64,000 nucleotides of DNA. Origin: Pseudomonas fontis. Its GTDB lineage: Bacteria; Pseudomonadota; Gammaproteobacteria; Pseudomonadales; Pseudomonadaceae. Position 1 is the first letter of the stretch; every line of letters begins with the position of its first letter. A program made the translations under genes and the position numbers. The notes under the pieces are model-generated. The model was given only the letters and a program-made list of their open reading frames with translations. It ran no database searches and was not told the origin of the DNA. The DNA is taken from contig NZ_JAMDGY010000080.1 of assembly GCF_028656955.1 (NCBI RefSeq), forward strand, positions 27,007-91,006. The letters run 5' to 3'. Below are positions 1 to 7,060 of the stretch, piece after piece.

Positions 1-345
1 CCGCTGGTCCTGCACGACATCGCCGAAGCGGTCGGCATGCACGAGTCGACCATCTCCCGGGTCACCACGCAGAAATACATGCACACACCGCGTGGCATCT
101 ACGAACTGAAATACTTTTTCTCCAGCCACGTCAGCACCTCCGAAGGCGGAGAATGCTCGTCCACGGCGATCCGCGCGATCATCAAAAAACTGGTTGCCGC
201 GGAAAATCAGAAAAAGCCATTGAGTGACAGCAAGATCGCTGGTTTACTGGAGGCACAAGGCATCCAGGTAGCACGTCGCACCGTCGCCAAGTACCGCGAG
301 TCCCTCGGCATTGCACCATCGAGCGAGCGCAAGCGATTGATGTAA
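1..345 (+). CDS. rpoN: RNA polymerase sigma-54 factor RpoN, C-terminal part (5' end outside window)
   Basis: This is the last 114 codons of sigma-54, the sigma factor that recognises -24/-12 promoters and needs AAA+ activators such as NtrC. The reading frame is open from base 1, with no start inside the window. The visible part holds the DNA-binding region: the HTH-like stretch around ESTISRVT and, near the end, the RpoN box ARRTVAKYRE that contacts the -24 element. It ends in ERKRLM followed by TAA. hpf follows 81 bp downstream and then ptsN, rapZ and ptsO, the standard pseudomonad and enterobacterial arrangement. The 5' truncation is only the window edge. Confidence 0.97.
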   Translation, partial: PLVLHDIAEAVGMHESTISRVTTQKYMHTPRGIYELKYFFSSHVSTSEGGECSSTAIRAIIKKLVAAENQKKPLSDSKIAGLLEAQGIQVARRTVAKYRESLGIAPSSERKRLM

Positions 346-354
346 CGGCTCCTG

Positions 355-392
355 AGGTGTGCCACCGCAGTTCAGTGGCAGGCGCAACACCT
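355..392 (+). other. Composite stem-loop between rpoN and hpf
   Basis: A 6-bp outer stem (AGGTGT 355-360 with ACACCT 387-392) encloses a 5-bp inner stem (GCCAC 361-365 with GTGGC 375-379). There is no T tract, so it does not look like an intrinsic terminator. It may be an RNA processing or stability element between rpoN and hpf. Weak evidence: structure by eye only. Confidence 0.3.
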
Positions 393-426
393 GCCTCTTA
401 TGCACCGGCAACAAAGGAGAAGCTGT

Positions 427-735
427 ATGCAAGTCAATATCAGTGGACAGCATGTAGAAGTCACCCAACCGCTGCGCGATTACATCGAGCAGAAGCTGAA
501 ACGACTGGAAGGTCATTTCGACAAGATTACCAATGTGACGGTGATCATGAAGGTCGAGAAGCTTCAGCAGAAAATCGAGGCTACGCTGCAGATTCCCGGT
601 GGTGAAGTGGTTGCCAACGCCGAACATCAAGACATGTATGCAGCGATCGACGCGCTGACCGACAAGCTCGACCGCCAACTGAAAAAACACAAGGAAAAAC
701 AGCAAAGCCTGCTGCAAGGTGCAGCGGCCCGCTGA
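427..735 (+). CDS. hpf: Ribosome hibernation promoting factor, short form
   Basis: 102-aa HPF/YfiA family protein that binds the decoding centre and helps dimerise idle 70S ribosomes into 100S particles in stationary phase. It begins MQVNISGQHVEVTQPLRDYI and has the family's beta-alpha-beta-beta-beta-alpha pattern; length fits the short (gamma-proteobacterial) form without a C-terminal dimerisation domain. ATG 427 is preceded by AAAGGAGAAGCTGT, so the upstream ATG at 400 is not used. It sits between rpoN and ptsN as in most Pseudomonas. The tail is lysine/glutamine rich (KKHKEKQQ). Confident call. Confidence 0.96.
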   Translation: MQVNISGQHVEVTQPLRDYIEQKLKRLEGHFDKITNVTVIMKVEKLQQKIEATLQIPGGEVVANAEHQDMYAAIDALTDKLDRQLKKHKEKQQSLLQGAAAR

Positions 736-747
736 TCCCCCTCATCC

Positions 748-1212
748 ATGATCCGACTTGAAACCATCCTGACCCCCGGCCGTTCCCTCGTGAACGTGCC
801 GGGTGGCAGTAAAAAGCGCGCGATTGAGCAAATCGCCAACCTGATCGCCAAAGAAGTGCCTGAGCTGGGAATGCAGGACGTCTTCGAAAGCCTGCTCGCC
901 CGCGAAAAGCTGGGCTCCACAGGCTTCGGCAACGGCATTGCCATCCCGCACTGCCGACTCAAGGGCTGCAAAGATCCGATCAGTGCTTTGATCCACCTTG
1001 ATGCCCCGATTGATTACGACGCCATCGATGGTGCACCGGTTGACCTGCTATTTGTATTGCTGGTCCCGGAAGCGGCCACCGATGCCCACTTGGAACTGCT
1101 GCGCCAGATCGCCAGCATGCTTGATCGCAAAGACGTACGTGACAGGCTGCGCGCAGCCGGCAGCAGCGATGAACTGTACCAGGTTGTTTTGGACGTACAG
1201 AACGAGGGCTGA
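748..1212 (+). CDS. ptsN: Nitrogen-PTS enzyme IIA (EIIA-Ntr)
   Basis: 154-aa PTS EIIA type-2 domain protein, the terminal phospho-acceptor of the nitrogen phosphotransferase chain (PtsP to PtsO to PtsN). It regulates rather than transports: in pseudomonads it influences K+ homeostasis, carbon metabolism and storage. The phosphorylated histidine is H68 in the motif NGIAIPHCR. It starts 12 bp after hpf and stops 2 bp before rapZ, so translation is probably coupled. ptsO lies two genes downstream. Confidence 0.96.
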   Translation: MIRLETILTPGRSLVNVPGGSKKRAIEQIANLIAKEVPELGMQDVFESLLAREKLGSTGFGNGIAIPHCRLKGCKDPISALIHLDAPIDYDAIDGAPVDLLFVLLVPEAATDAHLELLRQIASMLDRKDVRDRLRAAGSSDELYQVVLDVQNEG

Positions 1213-1214
1213 TT

Positions 1215-2069
1215 ATGCGCTTGATCATCGTCAGTGGCAGGTCCGGTTCCGGCAAGAGCACTGCCCTCGATGTACTGGAGGACAACGGCTACTACTGCAT
1301 CGACAACCTGCCGGCCGGCTTGCTCCCGCAGTTGGCCGAAAGCGCGTTGATCAATACCGAACTGGCGCAGCCCAAGGTGGCGGTGTCAATCGATGCACGC
1401 AACCTGCCCAGCCATCTGTCACGTTTCCCTGAACTGCTTGAAGAGGCCCGCTCCCGGCATATCCAATGCGATGTGCTGTACCTCGACGCCGATGAAGACG
1501 TCCTGCTCAAGCGCTTCTCGGAAACCCGTCGTCGCCACCCCCTGACCAACGAGCAGCGCTCGCTGGCCGAGGCGATTCGGGTCGAGAGCGAGCTGTTGGG
1601 CCCGATTGTCGACCTGGCAGACCTGAAGATCGACACCACCAACCTGAACCTCTATCAGTTGCGTGACTCGATCAAGCTGCGCCTGCTCAACCAGCCGGAG
1701 CCTGGGACTGCGTTCCTGGTCGAGTCCTTCGGCTTCAAGCGTGGCATGCCGGTGGACGCCGACCTGGTGTTTGACGTGCGCTGCCTGCCGAACCCGTACT
1801 GGAAGCCGGAACTTCGCGAGCATTCCGGGCTCGAACAACCCGTCATCGACTACCTGGCCGCACAACCCGACGTCGAAGAGATGTACCAGGACATATCGTC
1901 CTACCTGCTTAAATGGTTGCCGCGCTTTGCTGCCAGCAACCGCGCCTATGTCACCATTGCCATCGGATGCACCGGGGGCCACCACCGCTCCGTTTACCTG
2001 ACCGAACGTCTGGGTCAGGCACTCCAGCAATCGTTGAAGAACGTTCAGGTTCGCCACCGCGACCTCTAG
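1215..2069 (+). CDS. rapZ: RNase adapter / nucleotide-binding protein RapZ
   Basis: 284-aa RapZ (YvcJ/YhbJ) family protein. In E. coli it binds the sRNA GlmZ and delivers it to RNase E, tuning glucosamine-6-phosphate synthase. The N-terminal P-loop GRSGSGKST is at residues 8-16. The C-terminal domain carries the conserved GCTGGHHRS motif around residues 247-255. Length is normal. The start ATG is 2 bp after ptsN, in the rpoN-ptsO cluster. Whether Pseudomonas uses the GlmZ pathway is not shown here; the adapter function is transferred from the family. Confidence 0.95.
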   Translation: MRLIIVSGRSGSGKSTALDVLEDNGYYCIDNLPAGLLPQLAESALINTELAQPKVAVSIDARNLPSHLSRFPELLEEARSRHIQCDVLYLDADEDVLLKRFSETRRRHPLTNEQRSLAEAIRVESELLGPIVDLADLKIDTTNLNLYQLRDSIKLRLLNQPEPGTAFLVESFGFKRGMPVDADLVFDVRCLPNPYWKPELREHSGLEQPVIDYLAAQPDVEEMYQDISSYLLKWLPRFAASNRAYVTIAIGCTGGHHRSVYLTERLGQALQQSLKNVQVRHRDL

Positions 2070-2089
2070 CCAACAGGATCACTGCCGCG

Positions 2090-2362
2090 ATGCCCGCTCG
2101 TGAAATCACCATCATCAACAAGCTGGGGCTGCATGCCCGGGCGGCAGCCAAGTTCGTCGGCGTGGCAGGACGTTTTCCGTGCCAGGTGCGGGTAGGTCGC
2201 GCGCCAGACAAACTGGTCGACGGCAAGAGCATCATGGCCGTCATGATGCTGGCGGCTGGCAAAGGTACCCAGGTGCACCTGCACACCGAAGGTGAGGACG
2301 ACAGCGCCGCCCTCGACGCCCTCGTCGCATTGATCAACAACTACTTCGACGAAGGCGAATAA
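2090..2362 (+). CDS. ptsO: Nitrogen-PTS phosphocarrier protein NPr (HPr family)
   Basis: 90-aa HPr-fold phosphocarrier passing phosphate from EI-Ntr (PtsP) to PtsN. The start ATG at 2090 places the active histidine at residue 15 in NKLGLHARAA, exactly the HPr position. The regulatory-serine region reads VDGKSIMAVMML. The longer frame reaching back to 1913 overlaps rapZ and is spurious. It begins 20 bp after rapZ and ends the cluster. The next gene is convergent with only 8 bp between stops. Confidence 0.95.
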   Translation: MPAREITIINKLGLHARAAAKFVGVAGRFPCQVRVGRAPDKLVDGKSIMAVMMLAAGKGTQVHLHTEGEDDSAALDALVALINNYFDEGE

Positions 2363-2370
2363 GCCCGGCC

Positions 2371-3063
2371 CTATAGCGCTTTAGCACCCTTGCGGGAGAT
2401 CTCGAGCCGGGCATAATCCGCTTGAGGTTTGTCCTTGAGCTGCTCCAATTGGTCGAGAAACGCTTGCGGGCAGTCCAGCGGCAACCCCTTCAGCCACTCG
2501 CAATCCAGCTCCCACCACTGGCTCGCCAGTAGCCGCTCGATCAGCTCCGGCGAATGACGGTAGCGAATCACTTTGGCCGGCACCCCCGCCACGATGGCAT
2601 ACGGTGGCACATCCCTAGTGACCAGGGCGCGGGTAGCGATAATCGCCCCTGTACCGACATTTACACCCTCCAGTACCATCGCCCCGCGTCCGATCCAAAC
2701 GTCATGACCAATGGTCGCCGGCTTCAACTCCGGGTCGTAGCGGTGCGTGGTGTCAGTGAACTGGAATGGATGGGAGCTGACCCAGTCGGCTGGGTGCGTG
2801 GCCTTTTCCTGGCCGATGAACACGTCAACGCCAATGGAACAGTAGCGACCGATACTGGACACGACTTCCAGCACACCGCCGCTGCGGATATAGGTATGCG
2901 CGCCCACGCTGAGCGAATGCGAAACAATGCTCACGCGCCCCAACTCGGCACTGGCTTCAAGGACCAGACGCGACTTTTTGCTCAGCGATGGCAAACCACC
3001 CGCCAGCTTGCATCCACGTTTGCGAATCCAGCCTTTCCAATAAAGGTTCTTGAAGTACTTCAC
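2371..3063 (-). CDS. Hexapeptide-repeat (left-handed beta-helix) acetyltransferase, CatB/XAT-like
   Basis: 230-aa protein with imperfect [LIV]-G-x4 hexapeptide repeats between about residues 45 and 190, typical of acyl-CoA-dependent O- or N-acetyltransferases. Motifs include HPADWVSSHPF, ATIGHDVWIGRGA and the terminal AGVPAKVIR, as in xenobiotic (virginiamycin/chloramphenicol) and sugar acetyltransferases. The N-terminus (MKYFKNLYWKGWIRKRG) is basic. The acceptor cannot be read from sequence: antibiotic, lipopolysaccharide sugar or other small molecule all fit. It lies 87 bp downstream of the ZIP gene on the same strand, so it may be the tail of the Fur-boxed operon. Confidence 0.8.
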   Translation of the reverse strand: MKYFKNLYWKGWIRKRGCKLAGGLPSLSKKSRLVLEASAELGRVSIVSHSLSVGAHTYIRSGGVLEVVSSIGRYCSIGVDVFIGQEKATHPADWVSSHPFQFTDTTHRYDPELKPATIGHDVWIGRGAMVLEGVNVGTGAIIATRALVTRDVPPYAIVAGVPAKVIRYRHSPELIERLLASQWWELDCEWLKGLPLDCPQAFLDQLEQLKDKPQADYARLEISRKGAKAL

Positions 3064-3150
3064 CCGTGGCCCCCTTAAGGGTCACGCCTGGTGCCAGGCG
3101 CGACCAAAAGGATGAAGTATATCGCGTTGTCAAAAAAACAGCGGCGCGCC

Positions 3151-4044
3151 TCAGGACAGCGCGGTGTCCATGACCATCATCAGGCAGAAGCCGATGCACA
3201 ACCCCAGGCTTGCCAGGCGGTGATTACCATTGCTGCGTGATTCAGGGATGATTTCCTGGGTGACCACCAACAACATGGCGCCCGCGGCAAAGGCCAACCC
3301 AAGAGGCAGCATCAGTTCTGCAACCCGCACCAACCAAGCACACAACACGGCAGCCACCGGCTCGACCAGCCCTGACGCGGCGCCAATCAGGAACGCCTTG
3401 AAACGCCCCATCCCCGCCCCTGCCAACACCAACGCGATGACCAGGCCCTCTGGCACGTCCTGCAGGGCGATGCCCATGGCAAGGCTGTCGGCGTCCGGCA
3501 TGCCGCCACCGGCAGACACCCCGATGGCCATGCCTTCGGGAATGTTGTGGGCAATGATCGCGATCACGAAGACCCAGATCCGCGCAGGGATGATCGGCTG
3601 GCCGGGCTTGGCCACCAGTGCGTCCGGGGACGCAGCGGAAACCTTGCGGTCTACCAGATAGAGGCAAAACGCACCGAACAACAGCCCGAAGCTGATCAGC
3701 GCACCCGCGCCCCACTTGCCGAAGCCGACCGTCTGGGCGGCATCCAACCCGGGAATGATCAACGAGAACGCGGTTGCGGCCAGCATCACGCCCGCACCGA
3801 AACCCAACAGGGTGTCGGCCAGCGCCACCGGCATGCTTCGGATCACCAGCACCGGCACGGCACCCAGCGCGGTACCGAGGGCGCACAATGCACCGCCCTC
3901 CAGTGCCCGCAGCATTCTCGGCTCAAGGTCCAGCCAGGCAAAGCCCTGGGCAACCAGCAATGCGGTGCCGATCAACAGCAACAAGGTACCCAGCGCCAAC
4001 CTAAACAGGCGCACACTTCCAATAGCCAGGACGTCCGAGCGCAT
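3151..4044 (-). CDS. ZIP-family divalent metal transporter
   Basis: 297-aa inner-membrane ZIP (Zrt/Irt-like) protein, predicted to import Zn, Mn or Fe(II). The signature metal-site helices are visible: AHNIPEGMAIGVSAG, then ALQDVPEGLVIALVLAG, and ESRSNGNH near the end. About eight hydrophobic segments. I choose ATG 4044 (MRSDVLAIGS) because an upstream extension to 4098 would overlap sodA. It starts 11 bp after the sodA stop, so it is probably co-transcribed with the Fur-controlled fagA-fumC-orfX-sodA operon. That context makes manganese supply for SodA attractive, but specificity is inference. Confidence 0.88.
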   Translation of the reverse strand: MRSDVLAIGSVRLFRLALGTLLLLIGTALLVAQGFAWLDLEPRMLRALEGGALCALGTALGAVPVLVIRSMPVALADTLLGFGAGVMLAATAFSLIIPGLDAAQTVGFGKWGAGALISFGLLFGAFCLYLVDRKVSAASPDALVAKPGQPIIPARIWVFVIAIIAHNIPEGMAIGVSAGGGMPDADSLAMGIALQDVPEGLVIALVLAGAGMGRFKAFLIGAASGLVEPVAAVLCAWLVRVAELMLPLGLAFAAGAMLLVVTQEIIPESRSNGNHRLASLGLCIGFCLMMVMDTALS

Positions 4045-4055
4045 GCCGGTATGAC

Positions 4056-4667
4056 TCACACGAGGGCGGCGAGGTAGCGCCGTTCTACTTCGGCCCAATC
4101 GACCACGTTGTAGAAGGCATTGATGTATTCCGGACGACGGTTCTGGTACTTCAGGTAGTAGGCATGCTCCCAGACGTCCAGGCCGAGGATCGGCGTATTG
4201 CCGTTCATCAGCGGGCTGTCCTGGTTACCGCTGCTCTCGACCACCAGGGTCTTCTGCGGGGTAACGCTGAGCCAGGCCCAGCCGCTGCCGAAGCGGGTCA
4301 ACGCCGCTTTGGTGAAAGCATCCTTGAAGGCGTCGAAACCGCCTACTTGCTCATCGATGGCTTTGGCCACCGCGCCCTGCGGCAGGCCACCACCCTTGGG
4401 CGACATCACCAGCCAGAACAGCGAATGGTTGGCATGACCACCACCCTGGTTGATCACCGCTGCCTGAAGGTTCTGCGGCAGGTTCTTCACGCTGGCGACC
4501 AAACGCTCGATCGGCCACTCGGCGTAATCGGTGCCGTCTACCGCCGCGTTCAGGTTGTTGATGTAGGTCTGGTGATGCTTGGTGTGGTGGATCTCCATGG
4601 TCTGGGAGTCGATGTGCGGCTCCAGCGCATCGTAGGCGTACGGCAATGCAGGCAAGGTATAAGGCAT
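4056..4667 (-). CDS. sodA: Superoxide dismutase, manganese type
   Basis: 203-aa Fe/Mn superoxide dismutase that converts superoxide to oxygen and peroxide in the cytoplasm. From ATG 4667 (MPYTLPALPYAY) the metal ligands are H27, H81, D164 and H168 (motif DVWEHAYY). Second-shell features favour Mn: GGGHANHSLFW and a Gln in GNQDSPL. The in-frame extension to 4682 (MESID) lacks support and would overlap orfX. It is separated from orfX by a single base (TGATATG), implying translational coupling. It is the fourth gene of the operon headed by the Fur box at 6935, so it should be induced when iron is scarce. Confidence 0.96.
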   Translation of the reverse strand: MPYTLPALPYAYDALEPHIDSQTMEIHHTKHHQTYINNLNAAVDGTDYAEWPIERLVASVKNLPQNLQAAVINQGGGHANHSLFWLVMSPKGGGLPQGAVAKAIDEQVGGFDAFKDAFTKAALTRFGSGWAWLSVTPQKTLVVESSGNQDSPLMNGNTPILGLDVWEHAYYLKYQNRRPEYINAFYNVVDWAEVERRYLAALV

Positions 4668-4668
4668 A

Positions 4669-5130
4669 TCAATGGATTCCATATTGAATGACAGGGCTTG
4701 TCGCTGTTTCCTGACCAGTCAGCAGTGCTGGCTGCGACCCCTGGCGATAGAGCAAGCGCTCGGTTCGCGGGTATTGCCCGTACTCGCTGATGAAGCTCAG
4801 CAGTTCGGTGTAGGTTTTCGCACTCTGGCGTAACGCGGCCTCGCGCAGGGCCGGCGACAGGCGCGGCTCCTGGCTGGCCTGCAACAGGCGCTGGTGGATC
4901 GAGCAGAGGTACTCCGCGCTTTCCTGCGGCTGCTGCAGGCGCAGGTGCAGATCGGCCAGGTTGTGATGGGAAATCACACAGGCGGCGACCGCCTCGTCGG
5001 CGTCCTGCCAGCGTTCGAAGAGCACTTGGGCCAGGGCCAGCGCCTGCAAGTAATGCTCGCGGGCATCGACCCAATCACCTTGTTGAAACAGGCTGTTGGC
5101 AATTTCAGTGGTGCGTTTCCAATGCTGCAT
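4669..5130 (-). CDS. Helical repeat (TPR-like) protein, orfX of the fagA-fumC-orfX-sodA operon
   Basis: 153-aa, mostly alpha-helical protein beginning MQHWKRTTEIANSLFQQGDW. Helix pairs such as WVDAREHYLQALALAQ resemble tetratricopeptide repeats, suggesting a scaffold or chaperone-like role; no catalytic motif is visible. A strong Shine-Dalgarno (GGAGGTTTGCC before ATG 5130) fixes the start. Position between fumC (27 bp upstream) and sodA (1 bp downstream) matches the gene called orfX in the P. aeruginosa iron-regulated operon. Function is unknown. Confidence 0.85.
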   Translation of the reverse strand: MQHWKRTTEIANSLFQQGDWVDAREHYLQALALAQVLFERWQDADEAVAACVISHHNLADLHLRLQQPQESAEYLCSIHQRLLQASQEPRLSPALREAALRQSAKTYTELLSFISEYGQYPRTERLLYRQGSQPALLTGQETATSPVIQYGIH

Positions 5131-5157
5131 GGCAAACCTCCAAAGCGGTCAGCGGTA

Positions 5158-6534
5158 TCAGATACCGCCAGCCGTGAGCTTTTCAGGGTCGAGCAGGACT
5201 TCCAGCTGGCTGCGTGGCAGGTCAGTGTGTTCCAACGCCACGTCAATGATCGGCCGGCCCTGCTTGTAGGCGGTCTTGGCGATCTCGGCGGCCTTCTGGT
5301 AACCGATGATCGGGTTCAAGGCAGTGACCAGGATCGGGTTGCGCGCCAAGGCTTCCTTGAGCTTGGCTTCATTGACCTTGAAGCTGGCGATGGCCTTGTC
5401 GCCCAGCAGGCGACTGACGTTGGCCATCAACTCGATGCTCGACAGCAGGTTCTGCGCAATGATCGGCAGCATCACGTTCAGCTCGAAGTTGCCCGACTGA
5501 CCCGCCACGGCGATGGTGGCGTCGTTGCCGATGACTTGCGCGGCCACCATGGCGGTCGCTTCCGGAATCACCGGGTTGACCTTGCCTGGCATGATCGAGG
5601 AGCCCGGCTGCAAAGCTTCCAGCTCGATCTCGCCCAGGCCTGCCAGCGGGCCGGAGTTCATCCAGCGCAGGTCATTGGCGATCTTCATCAGGGCCACCGC
5701 GGTGGCCTTGAGCTGACCGGACAACGCGACAGCGGTGTCTTGCGAACCAATCAGCGCAAACAGGTTTTCACCCGGCACGAACTGCACCTGGGTCAGGCCG
5801 CTCAGCTGTTTGCTGAAACGCGCAGCGAACTCGGGGTGGGCGTTGATCCCGGTCCCCACTGCGGTGCCGCCCTGGGCCAGGGCTTGCAGGCTCGGCAGGC
5901 TGTCTTGCAGGTGGCCGATGCTGGCCTTGACCTGTGCCGCCCAACCGCCGAGCACCTGGCTCATGCGCACCGGCATGGCATCCATCAGGTGGGTACGGCC
6001 GGTCTTGATGAACGGATGGACCTCTTCAGCCTTGCGCTCGATCACCTGAACCAGGTGGTTGAGCGCAGGCAGCAACTGCTCGTGAAGCGCGAGCGCAGCA
6101 CTGACATGGATGGTGGTCGGGATGATGTCGTTGCTGCTCTGGCCGCAGTTGACGTGGTCGTTCGGGTTGACCGTGTCGTTGGCCACACGGCTGGCGAGGG
6201 TGGCGATCACCTCGTTGGCGTTCATGTTCGAGCTGGTGCCGGAACCGGTCTGGTACACATCTACCGGGAAGTGCTGCATGAAGTCGCCGGCCAACAGTTG
6301 CTCGACTGCGGCCACGATGGCATTGCCCTGGGCCTGGGTGATCTGCTCCAGTTCGACGTTGGCCTTGGCCGCTGCGGCCTTGGCCAACAGCAGGGCACGG
6401 ATGAACTGGGTCGGCATGCGCTGCTGGCTGATCGGGAAGTTGTTCACCGCGCGCTGGGTCTGGGCGCCATACAGTGCCTCGGCCGGCACCTGCAGTTCAC
6501 CCATGCTGTCACGCTCGATACGGGTATTACTCAT
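5158..6534 (-). CDS. fumC: Fumarate hydratase class II (iron-independent)
   Basis: 458-aa class II fumarase, interconverting fumarate and malate in the TCA cycle without an Fe-S cluster. It replaces iron-dependent fumarases under iron limitation or oxidative stress. The superfamily signature GSSIMPGKVNP is present, as is SSNDIIPTTIH. The start is a run TTG-ATG-ATG; AAGGA lies 7 nt before the second ATG (6534), so I choose that. It overlaps the end of fagA by 8 bp. Length is normal for FumC. Placement in the Fur-boxed operon fits an iron-sparing role. Confidence 0.96.
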   Translation of the reverse strand: MSNTRIERDSMGELQVPAEALYGAQTQRAVNNFPISQQRMPTQFIRALLLAKAAAAKANVELEQITQAQGNAIVAAVEQLLAGDFMQHFPVDVYQTGSGTSSNMNANEVIATLASRVANDTVNPNDHVNCGQSSNDIIPTTIHVSAALALHEQLLPALNHLVQVIERKAEEVHPFIKTGRTHLMDAMPVRMSQVLGGWAAQVKASIGHLQDSLPSLQALAQGGTAVGTGINAHPEFAARFSKQLSGLTQVQFVPGENLFALIGSQDTAVALSGQLKATAVALMKIANDLRWMNSGPLAGLGEIELEALQPGSSIMPGKVNPVIPEATAMVAAQVIGNDATIAVAGQSGNFELNVMLPIIAQNLLSSIELMANVSRLLGDKAIASFKVNEAKLKEALARNPILVTALNPIIGYQKAAEIAKTAYKQGRPIIDVALEHTDLPRSQLEVLLDPEKLTAGGI

Positions 6535-6919
6535 CATCAAGTCCTTGCATCAGTTCAGCGAAAGAAATCGAAGGCAGTAGCGTGCAGTTCGCCAGTTGCA
6601 GGGCGAAAGGCTGCCAACGCTCACCGTGCTCGCCGCCATCGAGCTTGCGCAGTTGCAGCAGCGGCTTCCAGGCCTGGTCCAGGCACAGGCAGCGCCAATG
6701 CCACGGCAGCATGCGGTCGCAGGCAGTGTCGAGGAGCAGGCGGAATGAGGTCAGGGCGACGGTCCACGCCGAGGTCTCGGTGCAACAGACCAGGTAGCGA
6801 CCTTCGGCCAGGTAGTGTTCGATCAGACGTGGCTCGTCCGGCTCCAGCGCACAGCGGATCCGCCGGCTCAGCCAACGCCAGTTTTCGAGGTAAGGCAATT
6901 CGTGGAGAACTGGTTTCAT
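6527..6919 (-). CDS. fagA: FagA, first gene of the Fur-regulated fumC-sodA operon
   Basis: 130-aa protein, MKPVLHELPYLENWRWLSRR, matching in position and character the fagA (Fur-associated gene) product of Pseudomonas. It is tryptophan- and cysteine-rich (for example WHWRCLCLDQAW) with no domain I can name. Several upstream ATGs exist up to 6949, but those codons fall in the Fur box. The start at 6919 is preceded by GGGTGA at 8 nt spacing, which I take as the ribosome binding site. It is probably expressed only in iron-poor cells. Molecular function unknown. Confidence 0.85.
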   Translation of the reverse strand: MKPVLHELPYLENWRWLSRRIRCALEPDEPRLIEHYLAEGRYLVCCTETSAWTVALTSFRLLLDTACDRMLPWHWRCLCLDQAWKPLLQLRKLDGGEHGERWQPFALQLANCTLLPSISFAELMQGLDDE

Positions 6920-6934
6920 GAACATCATCACCCG

Positions 6935-6953
6935 GATAATGATATTCATTATT
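6935..6953 (-). promoter_or_regulatory. Fur box controlling fagA-fumC-orfX-sodA
   Basis: GATAATGATATTCATTATT matches 17 of 19 positions of the Fur consensus GATAATGATAATCATTATC. It lies 15 bp upstream of the chosen fagA start. A further half-site-like stretch (TGATAATCAGAATCAG) sits just beyond. Iron-loaded Fur should repress the operon. Confidence 0.93.
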
Positions 6954-6995
6954 AATTGATAATCAGAATCAGTTCAAGGATGTAGCACAACAAAA

Positions 6996-7024
6996 ACAAA
7001 AAAGCCCGACACTAGGCCGGGCTT
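6996..7024 (-). terminator. Rho-independent terminator of pmbA
   Basis: A 7-bp stem (AAGCCCG 7002-7008 with CGGGCTT 7018-7024) with a 9-nt loop is followed, on the minus strand, by a T-rich tract. It sits between the pmbA stop and the fagA promoter and insulates the iron-regulated operon. Confidence 0.85.
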
Positions 7025-7060
7025 AATTGAACATCGACAATTCGACGTGACAGGTGTTGA

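Noticed and set aside
3064..3150. A promoter (TTGACA with TATACT) ahead of the acetyltransferase gene
   Set aside because: On the minus strand the two hexamers are only 6 bp apart, too close for a sigma70 promoter.
4894..6921. 675-aa open frame opposite orfX/fumC/fagA
   Set aside because: Antisense to well-supported genes; composition (His, Gln, Arg rich, no domain) is typical of a shadow frame in GC-rich DNA.
6920..6949. Upstream ATGs for fagA
   Set aside because: These codons overlap the Fur box, where the promoter must lie; ATG 6919 has its own ribosome binding site.
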